Source: Deltaproteobacteria bacterium
Lineage (GTDB): Bacteria; Myxococcota_A; Polyangia; Polyangiales; Houyiibacteriaceae
Direction: 5' to 3'
NCBI GenBank assembly: GCA_017644045.1
Contig: JAEPMI010000010.1
Span: 372,001-436,000 of the forward strand
DNA length: 64,000 nt
Positions 33,834 through 41,586 of the stretch are shown here, piece after piece; the first letter of the stretch is position 1; every line of letters begins with the position of its first letter. Position numbers and translations under genes: made by a program. The notes beneath the pieces are model-generated. The model was not told where the DNA came from. It made no database searches and was given only the letters and a program-made list of their open reading frames with translations.

Positions 33834-36283
33834 ACGCGCCGCGAGCTCCCGCCCTGATCGTCCTGGGTCGCGCACCGGTAGCCGCTCCGGCAGATGTAGC
33901 CGGACGAGCAGTCACGCGCGCACACCGGCTGCTCGAAATCGACCGACACGCAGAAGGTCCCCGACTCGCAGTTCGAGTTCGAGGTGCAGCCCGCGCGAGC
34001 GCAGGTCCCGCTCGGCCAGTCGACGCACCCCCGTTGCCCACCGCAGTCGGTGAAGTCCGTGCAGGAGTCGCCGTTCGCGCCGCTGCCGGTGCGACCGCAA
34101 TAGCGCCCCTCGGGGAGCCACTTGCAGGCCTCGCCGCTTCGGCAGTCCGCGTTGACACTGCAGCTGGCGCCGCACTCGCTCGCGATGCCCGGGCCCGGGT
34201 TCGGGCACGGACCGTCGGGGCAGGTACCGCCGAAGGTACAGGCACGGTCGACGCAGCTCCCGCCGTCGCAGACCTCGTCGATCGGGCAGGCGTCGTCGTT
34301 CGTGCAGCCGCTCTCGGCCGTGAGGGTCAGATCGCCGATGTAGTCGCTGCTGTCCTGGAGGAAGCCGAGCACGCCGATGGCGTAGGTGCCGCTCGCGGTG
34401 AGCAGGGCATCGATCTCCTCGGTGTCGGTCACGCCACGCGAGCTCGCGATCACCGTCCCGCTCGGTCCGCGGAGCTCGAGGTCGAGGTCCTGCGTGCTGT
34501 CGTCGATGAGCAGGAGGATCTCGGCGCGGTTCGCCCCGCTCACGTTGAACGTGTACCAGTCGTCGTCGCTCGGGCAGATGGTCCCCTCGAAGGCGCCGCT
34601 CCCACCGACCACGCTCAACGAACGGCCAGTGGCCGCGGTGTCGTTGTCCTCGTTGGGGTCGTCCATGCAGCACATCGCTGGATCGTTGGCGGTGGTGGCG
34701 CCGAGCTCGTAGCTGTTCTCGTCGCCGAGGTAGCCGATGACCTTCGCGTAGGCGGTCGCCGCCGCCGCGAAGCAGTGCTCCGCCACCTCCGTGTTCGCCG
34801 TCGACGCGCTCGAGTCGAGAATGGTCCCATCGGCGTCGAGGAGCTGCAGGTCGAGGTCTCCGTCCGCGTGGACGAACCCGTCCAGCGTCACCGTCACGCG
34901 CTGTCCGGCGCCGACCGCGATCGCGAAGAGGTCCGGGTCGTTCGCACAGATCTGCCCATTCGTGATCGGGCTCGAGTAGGTCGTCGCGGCCGCGATGGTG
35001 TCGTCGTCCTCGCGCGAGTCGTCCACACAGGCGCCACCGCCGCAGACGTCTTCGATCGGGCCACAGCCCGCGAGCACGGAGCCCTCGACCGTGACGGTCG
35101 GCCCGCACTCCCCCATCGAGCAGACCCCGTCGCCGGAGCACCCCGGAACGCAGCGGCCGCCGCTGCCGGCGCTGGCGCAGAGACCGTCCGCGCAGTCGGC
35201 GGTGGCGCTGCAGGACTCGCACGTCGCGAGCGCGCCCCCGCCGCCACCACCGGTGGCCACGAAGGAGAGGAGCGCCGAGTCCGTGCGGTGATCACAGCTC
35301 GCGCCGGCCGGGTCGTCGTTGTCGGTGGCGGTGACCAGTACGTAGAGCGTGGCCTCCTCACCGTCCGCGAGGTCGAGCGAGGGGATGCGCGCGGTCCAGT
35401 CGGACCCGGAGGGGGCCATCACCAGCTGGTCGAAGATGGTCACGTCCGGGTCCGAGGGATCGTCCGGCGCGGTCGTGGTGAAGAGGAGCAGCGGCGGATC
35501 GCGCAGCCCCATGTCGTCGCTGACCGACGCGGTCACGGCGTAGCCACCCATGCTCGTCACCCGGCCACCCATGGTCGGCGCCACGATGGCGACCGCGGGG
35601 GGCTCACCGGGACAGCCCGGCTTGACCTCTCCCCGGAGCACGGCGATGTAGTCGAGCTCGGTCGGGTCGTGGTCGCCGTCGTCGGCGGCGATGGGAATGG
35701 TCCAGCGCTCGCTGGCGGCGATCTGATCCGCGGACGGCTCCCACTCGAAGCGCGCGCGCTTGTCGTCGACGTCGACGATGAAGGCGCCCTCCGGAAGATC
35801 GCCGTTCTCACGGATGAGGACCGTCGCCGAGTCGTCGTCGCGGACCTCGATGTCGAAGGCCACCAGGGGGTCCTCCGTCAGGTCGAAGGTCCCGCCAGCG
35901 CCGGGTCGCAGGAACACCGGCGCGGAATCGGCGGCCGGCTCGACGGTGACGCTCAAGAGGGTCTCGTCGAGCACGTCGCCACCGTCGACGAGCTGGATGG
36001 GGATCGAGTGGCTCCCGACGTGGCTCGCGAGCGGCGTCCAGCGGAGCTCTCCACCGGCGGACGCCGTGCCCGAGACCATGATCCGGGCGCCCGCCAGGTC
36101 GAAGGGCCCCGTGGTGAAGAAGGCCCCACCGCCGCCGCTGGCGCCGAGTGGGACGCGGAGCGTCTCGTTCACCCGTACCGTCACGGGTGCGAGCGGGTCG
36201 ATCGACGCCCCCCCTCCCCCGGGTTTGCAGCCGATGAGCGTCACGAGCGCACCGAGCGCGACCAGAAGCGATCTCGAAGTCAC
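33818..36283 (-). CDS. Large multidomain lipoprotein with two PPC-like domains and Cys-rich ends
   Basis: This 821-residue protein starts at GTG 36283 with lipid Cys at residue 19 (LVTLIGCKPG). Residues ~30-350 form cadherin-like or Ig-like beta domains (IPIQLVDGGDVLDETLLSV, ARFEWEPSADQI). A Cys-rich stretch (~355-430) is followed by two PPC-like domains: ~435-530 (DLFAIAVGAGQRVTVTLDGF) and ~555-650 (DDWYTFNVSGANRAEILLLI), then ~170 residues with ~25 Cys in EGF-like spacing. It is the first gene of the three-lipoprotein unit, overlapping the metalloprotease-like gene by 16 bases. It is probably a surface adhesin or protease partner; no catalytic motif was found. Confidence 0.85.
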   Translation of the reverse strand: MTSRSLLVALGALVTLIGCKPGGGGASIDPLAPVTVRVNETLRVPLGASGGGGAFFTTGPFDLAGARIMVSGTASAGGELRWTPLASHVGSHSIPIQLVDGGDVLDETLLSVTVEPAADSAPVFLRPGAGGTFDLTEDPLVAFDIEVRDDDSATVLIRENGDLPEGAFIVDVDDKRARFEWEPSADQIAASERWTIPIAADDGDHDPTELDYIAVLRGEVKPGCPGEPPAVAIVAPTMGGRVTSMGGYAVTASVSDDMGLRDPPLLLFTTTAPDDPSDPDVTIFDQLVMAPSGSDWTARIPSLDLADGEEATLYVLVTATDNDDPAGASCDHRTDSALLSFVATGGGGGGALATCESCSATADCADGLCASAGSGGRCVPGCSGDGVCSMGECGPTVTVEGSVLAGCGPIEDVCGGGACVDDSREDDDTIAAATTYSSPITNGQICANDPDLFAIAVGAGQRVTVTLDGFVHADGDLDLQLLDADGTILDSSASTANTEVAEHCFAAAATAYAKVIGYLGDENSYELGATTANDPAMCCMDDPNEDNDTAATGRSLSVVGGSGAFEGTICPSDDDWYTFNVSGANRAEILLLIDDSTQDLDLELRGPSGTVIASSRGVTDTEEIDALLTASGTYAIGVLGFLQDSSDYIGDLTLTAESGCTNDDACPIDEVCDGGSCVDRACTFGGTCPDGPCPNPGPGIASECGASCSVNADCRSGEACKWLPEGRYCGRTGSGANGDSCTDFTDCGGQRGCVDWPSGTCARAGCTSNSNCESGTFCVSVDFEQPVCARDCSSGYICRSGYRCATQDDQGGSSRRVCVPF

Positions 36284-36320
36284 GGCGAGATCCTAGCACC
36301 GAAGCGAACGCTTCTCAGCG

Positions 36321-36415
36321 GAGGACGCAGCGCGAAGCGCGAGGACGCAGCGCGAAGCGCGAGGGCGCGAAGCGCGAGGACGCAGCGCGAAGCGCGAGGA
36401 CGCAGCGCGAAGCGC
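36321..36415. repeat. 20-bp tandem repeat array
   Basis: The unit GAGGACGCAGCGCGAAGCGC occurs exactly at 36321, 36341, 36376 and 36396; a 15-base shortened unit sits at 36361. A further exact copy lies at 36543. Each unit contains GCGCGAAGCGC, which can fold on itself. The array is purely intergenic. Confidence 0.9.
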
Positions 36416-36493
36416 GAGGACGCACCGAGCGGCTCCGCCGCGAGACCTTCAGGTTTTTCGGGGAGACGAGGAGGGATTCACTCCCGACGAGTC

Positions 36494-36516
36494 GGGGGAT
36501 TTTCTCAAAATCCCCC
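36494..36516. terminator. Hairpin with GGGGGATTTT stem (copy 1)
   Basis: GGGGGATTTT pairs with AAAATCCCCC around loop CTC, a 10-bp perfect stem. Copy 2 is at 36634-36655 with one base pair fewer. On the minus strand both lie downstream of sppA and may stop its transcription; the A/T inner stem is unlike the GC-rich flanks. Confidence 0.55.
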
Positions 36517-36633
36517 AGAAACAAAGCGAATGCATCTCAGCGGAGGACGCAGCGCGAAGCGCGAGGACGCACCGAGCGGCTCCGCCGCGAGACCTTCAGG
36601 TTTTTCGGGGAGACGAGGAGGGATCGACGAGTC

Positions 36634-36655
36634 GGGGGATTTTCTCAAAATCCCC
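36634..36655. terminator. Hairpin with GGGGATTTT stem (copy 2)
   Basis: This is the second copy of the hairpin at 36494-36516, inside the duplicated ~130-base unit and only 21 bases from the sppA stop. It is the better candidate for the actual sppA terminator because of position. Confidence 0.55.
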
Positions 36656-36675
36656 AGAAACAGAGCGAGCGTCGC

Positions 36676-39147
36676 TCAGCGGACGTCGATGACGGCGGGC
36701 ATCAGGGCCATGGGGACCGTTCCGTCGCCGCCCATGGAGACCGCCATCTCGGCACCCTGGACCAGCGCTGGGGCGACCGACGCGGCAGCCTCCGCGTCCG
36801 CCGGAGCCGAGGCCTCGGGGGTCATCGACCCGAGCAGATACTCGAGCAGGGTGCTCGGGCGACCGGGCGCCATGACGACGTCGGAGTCGGCGGGGAGCCG
36901 ACCGAGGCGCCGAGCCCGGGCGATCGCGGCCGCGAAGCCACCGAGCTCGTCCACCAGCCCGAGCTGCTGGGCCGCGTCGCCGCTCCAGATCCGCCCCTGA
37001 CCGAGCTGGTGGATGCGCTCCATGGGCATCTCCCGACCCTCGGCGATCCGGCGGAGGAAGAGCCGGTACCAGAGGCGGATCTTGTCGGCGAGCACCGCCC
37101 GTTCGTCGGCCGTGAACGGCCGCCAGAGCGACTCCGCGCCCGCGCGCCGTCCGCGCCCGAGAGGCTCGACGTGCACGCCGAGGCGGTCGGCGAGGGGCGA
37201 GAAGTCGCCCTTGCCGAAGAAGATCCCGATGGACCCGGTCACGGTCGTCGGCACCGCGAAGATCTCGTCGCAGGCACTGGCCACGTAGTAGCCGCCGCTC
37301 GCCGCGACCGCGCCCATCGAGGCGATGACCGGCTTCTGCGCGGCGGCGCGGCGCAGCGCTCGCCAGATCTGGTCGGAGGCGAGCGCGCTCCCGCCGGGGC
37401 TGTCGATCCGGACCACGATGGCGCGGATCGACGGGTCGGCGCTCATTGCCTCGACGGTACGAACGAGCGTCCGGCTGCCCGTCCGATGGATGTTCACGAT
37501 CGGCAGGTCGACGTTGTCGCCGTCGACGATCGATCCATCGATCACCACCACCCCCACACGGGGCGGAACACCCATGCTGCGCTCCACCCGAGCCCGTGGC
37601 TTTCGGAGGGTGGCGGTCCCGAAGATCTCGGTGAGCCGCGGGGTCATCGCTCGCTCGTCGGCGGTGCCGTGGAGCAGCTCGGCCTCCGTGGCTTCACCGG
37701 CCGCGTAGGGACCGTCGTCGATCCACTGCTGGACCCGCTCGATCGAGACCTCGCGGTCGCGCGCGAGATCCTGGACGAAGCGCGCGTTCACGTCGTCGAG
37801 GAATGCGTCGCGCTGCCGACGCGCGGGCTCGCTCATCGTGCCGCGGGTGTAGGCTTCGACCGCGCTCTTGAAGCGGCCGATGCGGACGAAATCGGTCTGG
37901 ACGCCGAGGTTGGCGAGCGCCTCGCCATAGAGCATCACGTGGATGTTCGGGCCGAGCAGACGCACGCCGCCGGCCGGATCGACGAGGGTCTCCCGCGCCG
38001 GACCGCAGGCGTAGAGCTCGCTGCCGCCACCGGCGTCGAGGTGGCAGACCACCGGCTTGTCGGCCGCCTGCAGCGCCGCGATCGCCTCGCGGACCTCCTG
38101 TGCGTAGGCCATCGACATGTCGGTCTCGCGGAGGCGGAGCAGCACGCCGACCACTCGGGGGTCGACGCGGTCCTGCTCGAGCCGATGGACCAACGCGAGA
38201 ACGCGACGTGGGCTCAGGCTCCCGCGGATCTCGAGGTCGTCGACGTGCTCGGCGACGTGGACGCCCTCGGCCCGCTCGGCCCCGCGGACGCGAAGGCCCG
38301 CCATGGCGAAGTCCGGCTCGATGCCACCGCCCACGTCGAGGCGAGCTCCGTGACCGAAGTCGAACGAGAGCGCACCGAGCACGCGGTAGTCGACGCCGCC
38401 GTCCTGGAGGTCGGAGACCTCGGCCACCGCGCTGAGGCGGCCCAGTCGGTTCACCCGCAGCGAGACGTTGCCGCGAATGCCGAGGGCGCCGGTGGTGTCC
38501 ACCGCCGCGGCGAGCTCGAGGATCAGTTGGTCGTCCGTGAACGGCCGGAGCTGACCCGCGAGCACGGCGCGAAAGGGCACCTCCTGGTCGCTGCGCACCA
38601 GACCGGCCGGACCGAGCAGGTCCTCGAGAATGAGCGCCGCCCCGAGGATGGAGCTCGGGCGCCAGGTCGCCGCGAGGTCGAGGCCGACGCGCTGCGAGAG
38701 GTCGGGCCGTCCGGGCGCCCCCAACCCGCTGTCGTTGGCGACCCAGCGGAGAGCCCCGCCGAACGCGAGCTTGGAGCTCTTGGCCCAGGCGAGCGCGAGG
38801 GAGGCGCGCCCTCCCCGAGGTCCATCGCCGTGCCGCCACTCGACACCGCCGCCGAGGGCGAGCCGGAAGGGCAGCTTCGTCGCCCCGTAGACCGCATCGC
38901 CACGGGACCTGCGATCCGGGTCGAGCGCCTCCTGATGGAGGATGGCGATCTCCCAGGACTCGAGAAACGCCAGCGCCGACGGGTTCAGCGATGTCGCCCA
39001 GGCCCCATCGGTTGCGACCAGATCCGACGCGGGCGCGTCGACGTGATCGCCGTAGGCCCACTGCGCCTCGACGATGGAGGTGCCGAAGCACGTGAGCAGT
39101 CCGAGCGCGAGGGCTCCGGCACGACCGATGGCGAAGGCGCGGGTCAC
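36676..39147 (-). CDS. sppA: SppA (67K-type) signal peptide peptidase with N-terminal barrel-like domain
   Basis: The protein (823 residues from GTG 39147; a TTG at 39168 would add seven) begins with a signal peptide ending near IVEAQ. Residues ~30-290 are alternating strands with porin-like character (WAYGDHVDAPASD, LALGGGVEWRHG, RASLALAWAKSSKLAFGGAL, GNVSLRVNRLGRLSAVAEVS) and resemble a PorV/FadL-type outer-membrane barrel. Residues ~300-790 form a tandem SppA: the catalytic Lys is in IGRFKSAVEAYTRGTMS near 426 and the Ser in MGAVAASGGYYVAS near 618, with IDSPGGSALASDQIW between. SppA enzymes normally sit on the inner membrane and degrade signal peptides; the barrel implies a different address. 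Confidence 0.88.
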   Translation of the reverse strand: MTRAFAIGRAGALALGLLTCFGTSIVEAQWAYGDHVDAPASDLVATDGAWATSLNPSALAFLESWEIAILHQEALDPDRRSRGDAVYGATKLPFRLALGGGVEWRHGDGPRGGRASLALAWAKSSKLAFGGALRWVANDSGLGAPGRPDLSQRVGLDLAATWRPSSILGAALILEDLLGPAGLVRSDQEVPFRAVLAGQLRPFTDDQLILELAAAVDTTGALGIRGNVSLRVNRLGRLSAVAEVSDLQDGGVDYRVLGALSFDFGHGARLDVGGGIEPDFAMAGLRVRGAERAEGVHVAEHVDDLEIRGSLSPRRVLALVHRLEQDRVDPRVVGVLLRLRETDMSMAYAQEVREAIAALQAADKPVVCHLDAGGGSELYACGPARETLVDPAGGVRLLGPNIHVMLYGEALANLGVQTDFVRIGRFKSAVEAYTRGTMSEPARRQRDAFLDDVNARFVQDLARDREVSIERVQQWIDDGPYAAGEATEAELLHGTADERAMTPRLTEIFGTATLRKPRARVERSMGVPPRVGVVVIDGSIVDGDNVDLPIVNIHRTGSRTLVRTVEAMSADPSIRAIVVRIDSPGGSALASDQIWRALRRAAAQKPVIASMGAVAASGGYYVASACDEIFAVPTTVTGSIGIFFGKGDFSPLADRLGVHVEPLGRGRRAGAESLWRPFTADERAVLADKIRLWYRLFLRRIAEGREMPMERIHQLGQGRIWSGDAAQQLGLVDELGGFAAAIARARRLGRLPADSDVVMAPGRPSTLLEYLLGSMTPEASAPADAEAAASVAPALVQGAEMAVSMGGDGTVPMALMPAVIDVR

Positions 39148-39238
39148 GAGCGCGCCATGGTACGCCAAGTCGCCAGAACTGCACTCGAATCCCCCATCGG
39201 ACTATCCAGCGTCAGTGAGGGTCGGTTATGGTGCGAAC

Positions 39239-40024
39239 GTGATCCTCCGGCTCACGCTTTTGCTGACTTGCGTCGCTTCGGTCCTGGCTCCCCCCGCGGA
39301 GGCCCAGGACGACACCCACGAGCCACCGGCGGAGGCCATCCAGTTCTTCGAGAGCGGGCGTGCCCACTACGAGGCCGGTCGCTACCAGGAGGCATCGGTC
39401 GACCTCGAGCGCGCCCTGCAGCTCGATCCGAGCTCGACCACCCTGATCTTCAACCTCGCCCGCATCTACGAGCTCCTGGGCGAGCTCGACAAGGCGGTCG
39501 CCTTCGCCGAGAAGTACCTGGAGCTGCTCCCCGAAGACATGCTCGAGGAGCGTGAGCGGGCCGAGTCCACCCTTCGCCGGGTTCGCGGCGCCCAGGAGTG
39601 GCTCGCGCTGCGTCAGTCCGAGGAGCCCCCCGAGCTCCGCCAGCTGACCCCGACCGTCATCGTGCGGGAGCGAGGCGTGGCGGACACGCCGTTCTGGGCC
39701 ACGCTCGCGGCGGGCGCCGGGCTCCTGGCGGTCGGTGGTGCCCTCGGTGGCGTCGCGTTCGCCAAGCAGCGGCAGGCGGCCGACATCGTGCTCCGTGATG
39801 ACGCGGATCGGAACGAGCAGGCGGATGTGATGGACCGCGCCGACCGCCTGGCGCTCAGCGCCGACATCCTGATGGCCGCGGGCATCGCGACCGAGATCGG
39901 TGCGCTCCTCCTCTATCTGCTCCGGGTGCGTACCTTCGAGCGCGAGGTCGAGAGCGAGGGCGCCTCGGCTCGGCTGCAGATCGGACCCAACGCCGCGAGC
40001 CTCGTCGTGGAGGGGACCTTCTGA
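39239..40024 (+). CDS. Exported TPR protein with two C-terminal membrane helices
   Basis: The 261-residue product from GTG 39239 starts with a signal peptide ending PPAEAQ. Residues ~28-105 contain two tetratricopeptide repeats (FFESGRAHYEAGRYQEASVD, LIFNLARIYELLGELDKAVA). A linker leads to two hydrophobic helices (~155-178 FWATLAAGAGLLAVGGALGG and ~212-232) around a charged loop, and a short beta tail. It probably forms a periplasmic protein-interaction scaffold. It overlaps the next gene by one base (TGATG). Start choice: GTG at 39239 gives the best signal peptide, and it is divergent from sppA. Confidence 0.82.
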   Translation: MILRLTLLLTCVASVLAPPAEAQDDTHEPPAEAIQFFESGRAHYEAGRYQEASVDLERALQLDPSSTTLIFNLARIYELLGELDKAVAFAEKYLELLPEDMLEERERAESTLRRVRGAQEWLALRQSEEPPELRQLTPTVIVRERGVADTPFWATLAAGAGLLAVGGALGGVAFAKQRQAADIVLRDDADRNEQADVMDRADRLALSADILMAAGIATEIGALLLYLLRVRTFEREVESEGASARLQIGPNAASLVVEGTF

Positions 40025-41490
40025 TGCGCTCCATCGCCACGCGCCTCGTGCTCTTCGCCATGCTGCTCGGGGTCGCCTGCTCGGTGATCGTCGAACCCCC
40101 GGGCCGCTTGCGCTGCGATCCACCGGGCGCGAGAGCCGGGTGTGGCGACAACGCGATCTGCGGAGCCGAGGGCGACGACTTCGGCTACTGCGTCGAGCTC
40201 ACCTGCGAGATGGGCCAGGAGATCTGCGACGGCCTCGACAACGACTGCGACACCCGCGTGGACGAAGAGCTCGCCGACCGCACGGAGCGCTGCGACGCCC
40301 GAGACGACGACTGCGACGGCTTCATCGACGAGGGCCTCGACAGGGACGGTGACGGCTTCACCACCTGCGGAACCACCGACTGCGTGGACCCGGACGGGAT
40401 GTGCCGTCTCGACGAGAACAACATCGACTGCAACGACACGCTCGCCGAGGTGAACCCCGCCGCGCCGGAGCTCTGCGACTCGATCGACCGCGACTGCGAC
40501 GGCTTCGCCGTCCCGCCCGGCGAGCCGCCCGACGGCGCGGTGGCCGCGCCGCGCGACTCGCTCTGCATGGACGTGGTCGGCGCGCCCTTCTGCGAGAGCG
40601 GCCTCGGCTGCATCCCGAATGACTGCCGCGCGCCCCGCGGCGAGCCCTGCCTGCCCCCGACGATCTGTGGGCCGGACGGCACCTGCGTGACCGTGGACTG
40701 CACGCCCGAGACCTGCGACGCCCGCCCCGGCGACGTCTTCTGCTCCTCGGTGACCGGCGACTGCGAGCCGCGGAAGGGCAACGGCGAGAGCTGCATCCAG
40801 AACGACGAGTGCTCCAGCCAGGTCTGCGCCCTCCCCGAGGTCCTCGGCATCGCCCGCTCGGAGCCGAGGATCTGCGTCGACGCCTGCTGCTCCGACAACG
40901 ACTGCGCCCTCGGCGAGTTCTGTTGGGACGCCGGGACGGGCACCCGGTCCTGTGTGCCGACCACTTTCGAGCCGGCGCTGCACGGCCGGGCCAGCCTCGG
41001 GAGCACCAACGCCGGCCAGAGCTGCAGCGCCGACGGGGAGTGTCGCTCGGGCCTGTGCCAGTCCAACGTCTGCATCGGGGCGTGCCGCCGACCCAGCGAC
41101 TGCCCGAGTGGCTCTGCGTGCGCGCCCATCAACCGAGAAGACGGCTCGATCGTCACCGCGTGCGTTCCCGGGGCACGCGAATCGGGTCAGTTCTGCGAGT
41201 CGGACGGCCAGTGCGCCTGGGGCGACTGCCAGTGTGTCTTCGGCGTCTGCGGGACCTGCAGCGAAGACGAGGCCTGCGCCATCGACAGCGACTGTGGGGG
41301 CGGTGGCTGCTCCTACTACCTCGCCGGCAGCACGAACGACGCGTTCGCGGCGTGCAACTTCGATGGGTCCCCGACCGGTGCCTGCTGCACGAGCGAACAG
41401 TGCGGGGCCGACATGGTCTGCCGTCCCAGTATGGTGAGCCAAGCGGACGGACGCTTCTGGCCCATGTACTGCGACGCCCGCCGCCTCTGA
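40024..41490 (+). CDS. Cys-rich MopE-like lipoprotein
   Basis: This 488-residue predicted lipoprotein has lipid Cys at residue 19 (LGVACSVI) and about 60 Cys. MopE-type repeats (EICDGLDNDCDTRVDE, RDDDCDGFIDEGLD, LCDSIDRDCDGF) fill ~65-165; these Asp/Asn/Cys motifs are common in myxobacterial surface proteins and related to copper/calcium-binding MopE. The rest is EGF-like spacing (CSSQVC, CRSGLC, CDSDCGGGGC type). It is translationally coupled to the TPR protein upstream and followed 96 bases later by a kinase, a likely functional trio. Start ATG 40024. No enzyme motif was seen. Confidence 0.85.
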   Translation: MRSIATRLVLFAMLLGVACSVIVEPPGRLRCDPPGARAGCGDNAICGAEGDDFGYCVELTCEMGQEICDGLDNDCDTRVDEELADRTERCDARDDDCDGFIDEGLDRDGDGFTTCGTTDCVDPDGMCRLDENNIDCNDTLAEVNPAAPELCDSIDRDCDGFAVPPGEPPDGAVAAPRDSLCMDVVGAPFCESGLGCIPNDCRAPRGEPCLPPTICGPDGTCVTVDCTPETCDARPGDVFCSSVTGDCEPRKGNGESCIQNDECSSQVCALPEVLGIARSEPRICVDACCSDNDCALGEFCWDAGTGTRSCVPTTFEPALHGRASLGSTNAGQSCSADGECRSGLCQSNVCIGACRRPSDCPSGSACAPINREDGSIVTACVPGARESGQFCESDGQCAWGDCQCVFGVCGTCSEDEACAIDSDCGGGGCSYYLAGSTNDAFAACNFDGSPTGACCTSEQCGADMVCRPSMVSQADGRFWPMYCDARRL

Positions 41491-41586
41491 AAGGCGGATT
41501 CGCCAGCTGAGCGCTGCGGTCACTGGGCGGGGGTGATATCCTCCGCCGAGAATGCCGCCGAGCGCAGGCACCAGGGTCGTCGAGCG

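Larger units (their letters stand above)
36284..36675. repeat. Gene-free repeat block between sppA and the lipoprotein operon
   Basis: The interval has no coding frame. It contains a 20-bp tandem array (36321-36415), a ~130-base direct duplication (36396-36529 and 36543-36668), two copies of a strong AT-stem hairpin, and three copies of a small hairpin followed by TCAGCGGA (36301-36321, ~36523-36544 and 36663-36679). The last TCAGCGGA is the stop codon and final codons of sppA, so gene-end sequence is part of the repeat. The lipoprotein-operon promoter must lie upstream of 36283, within this block. Confidence 0.85.

Noticed and set aside
36321-36415. CRISPR array
   Set aside because: The 20-bp units are contiguous with no spacers, and there are no cas genes.
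33767-37000. 1077-codon open frame on the plus strand
   Set aside because: It lies opposite three lipoprotein genes and the sppA 3' end and shows the same shadow composition.
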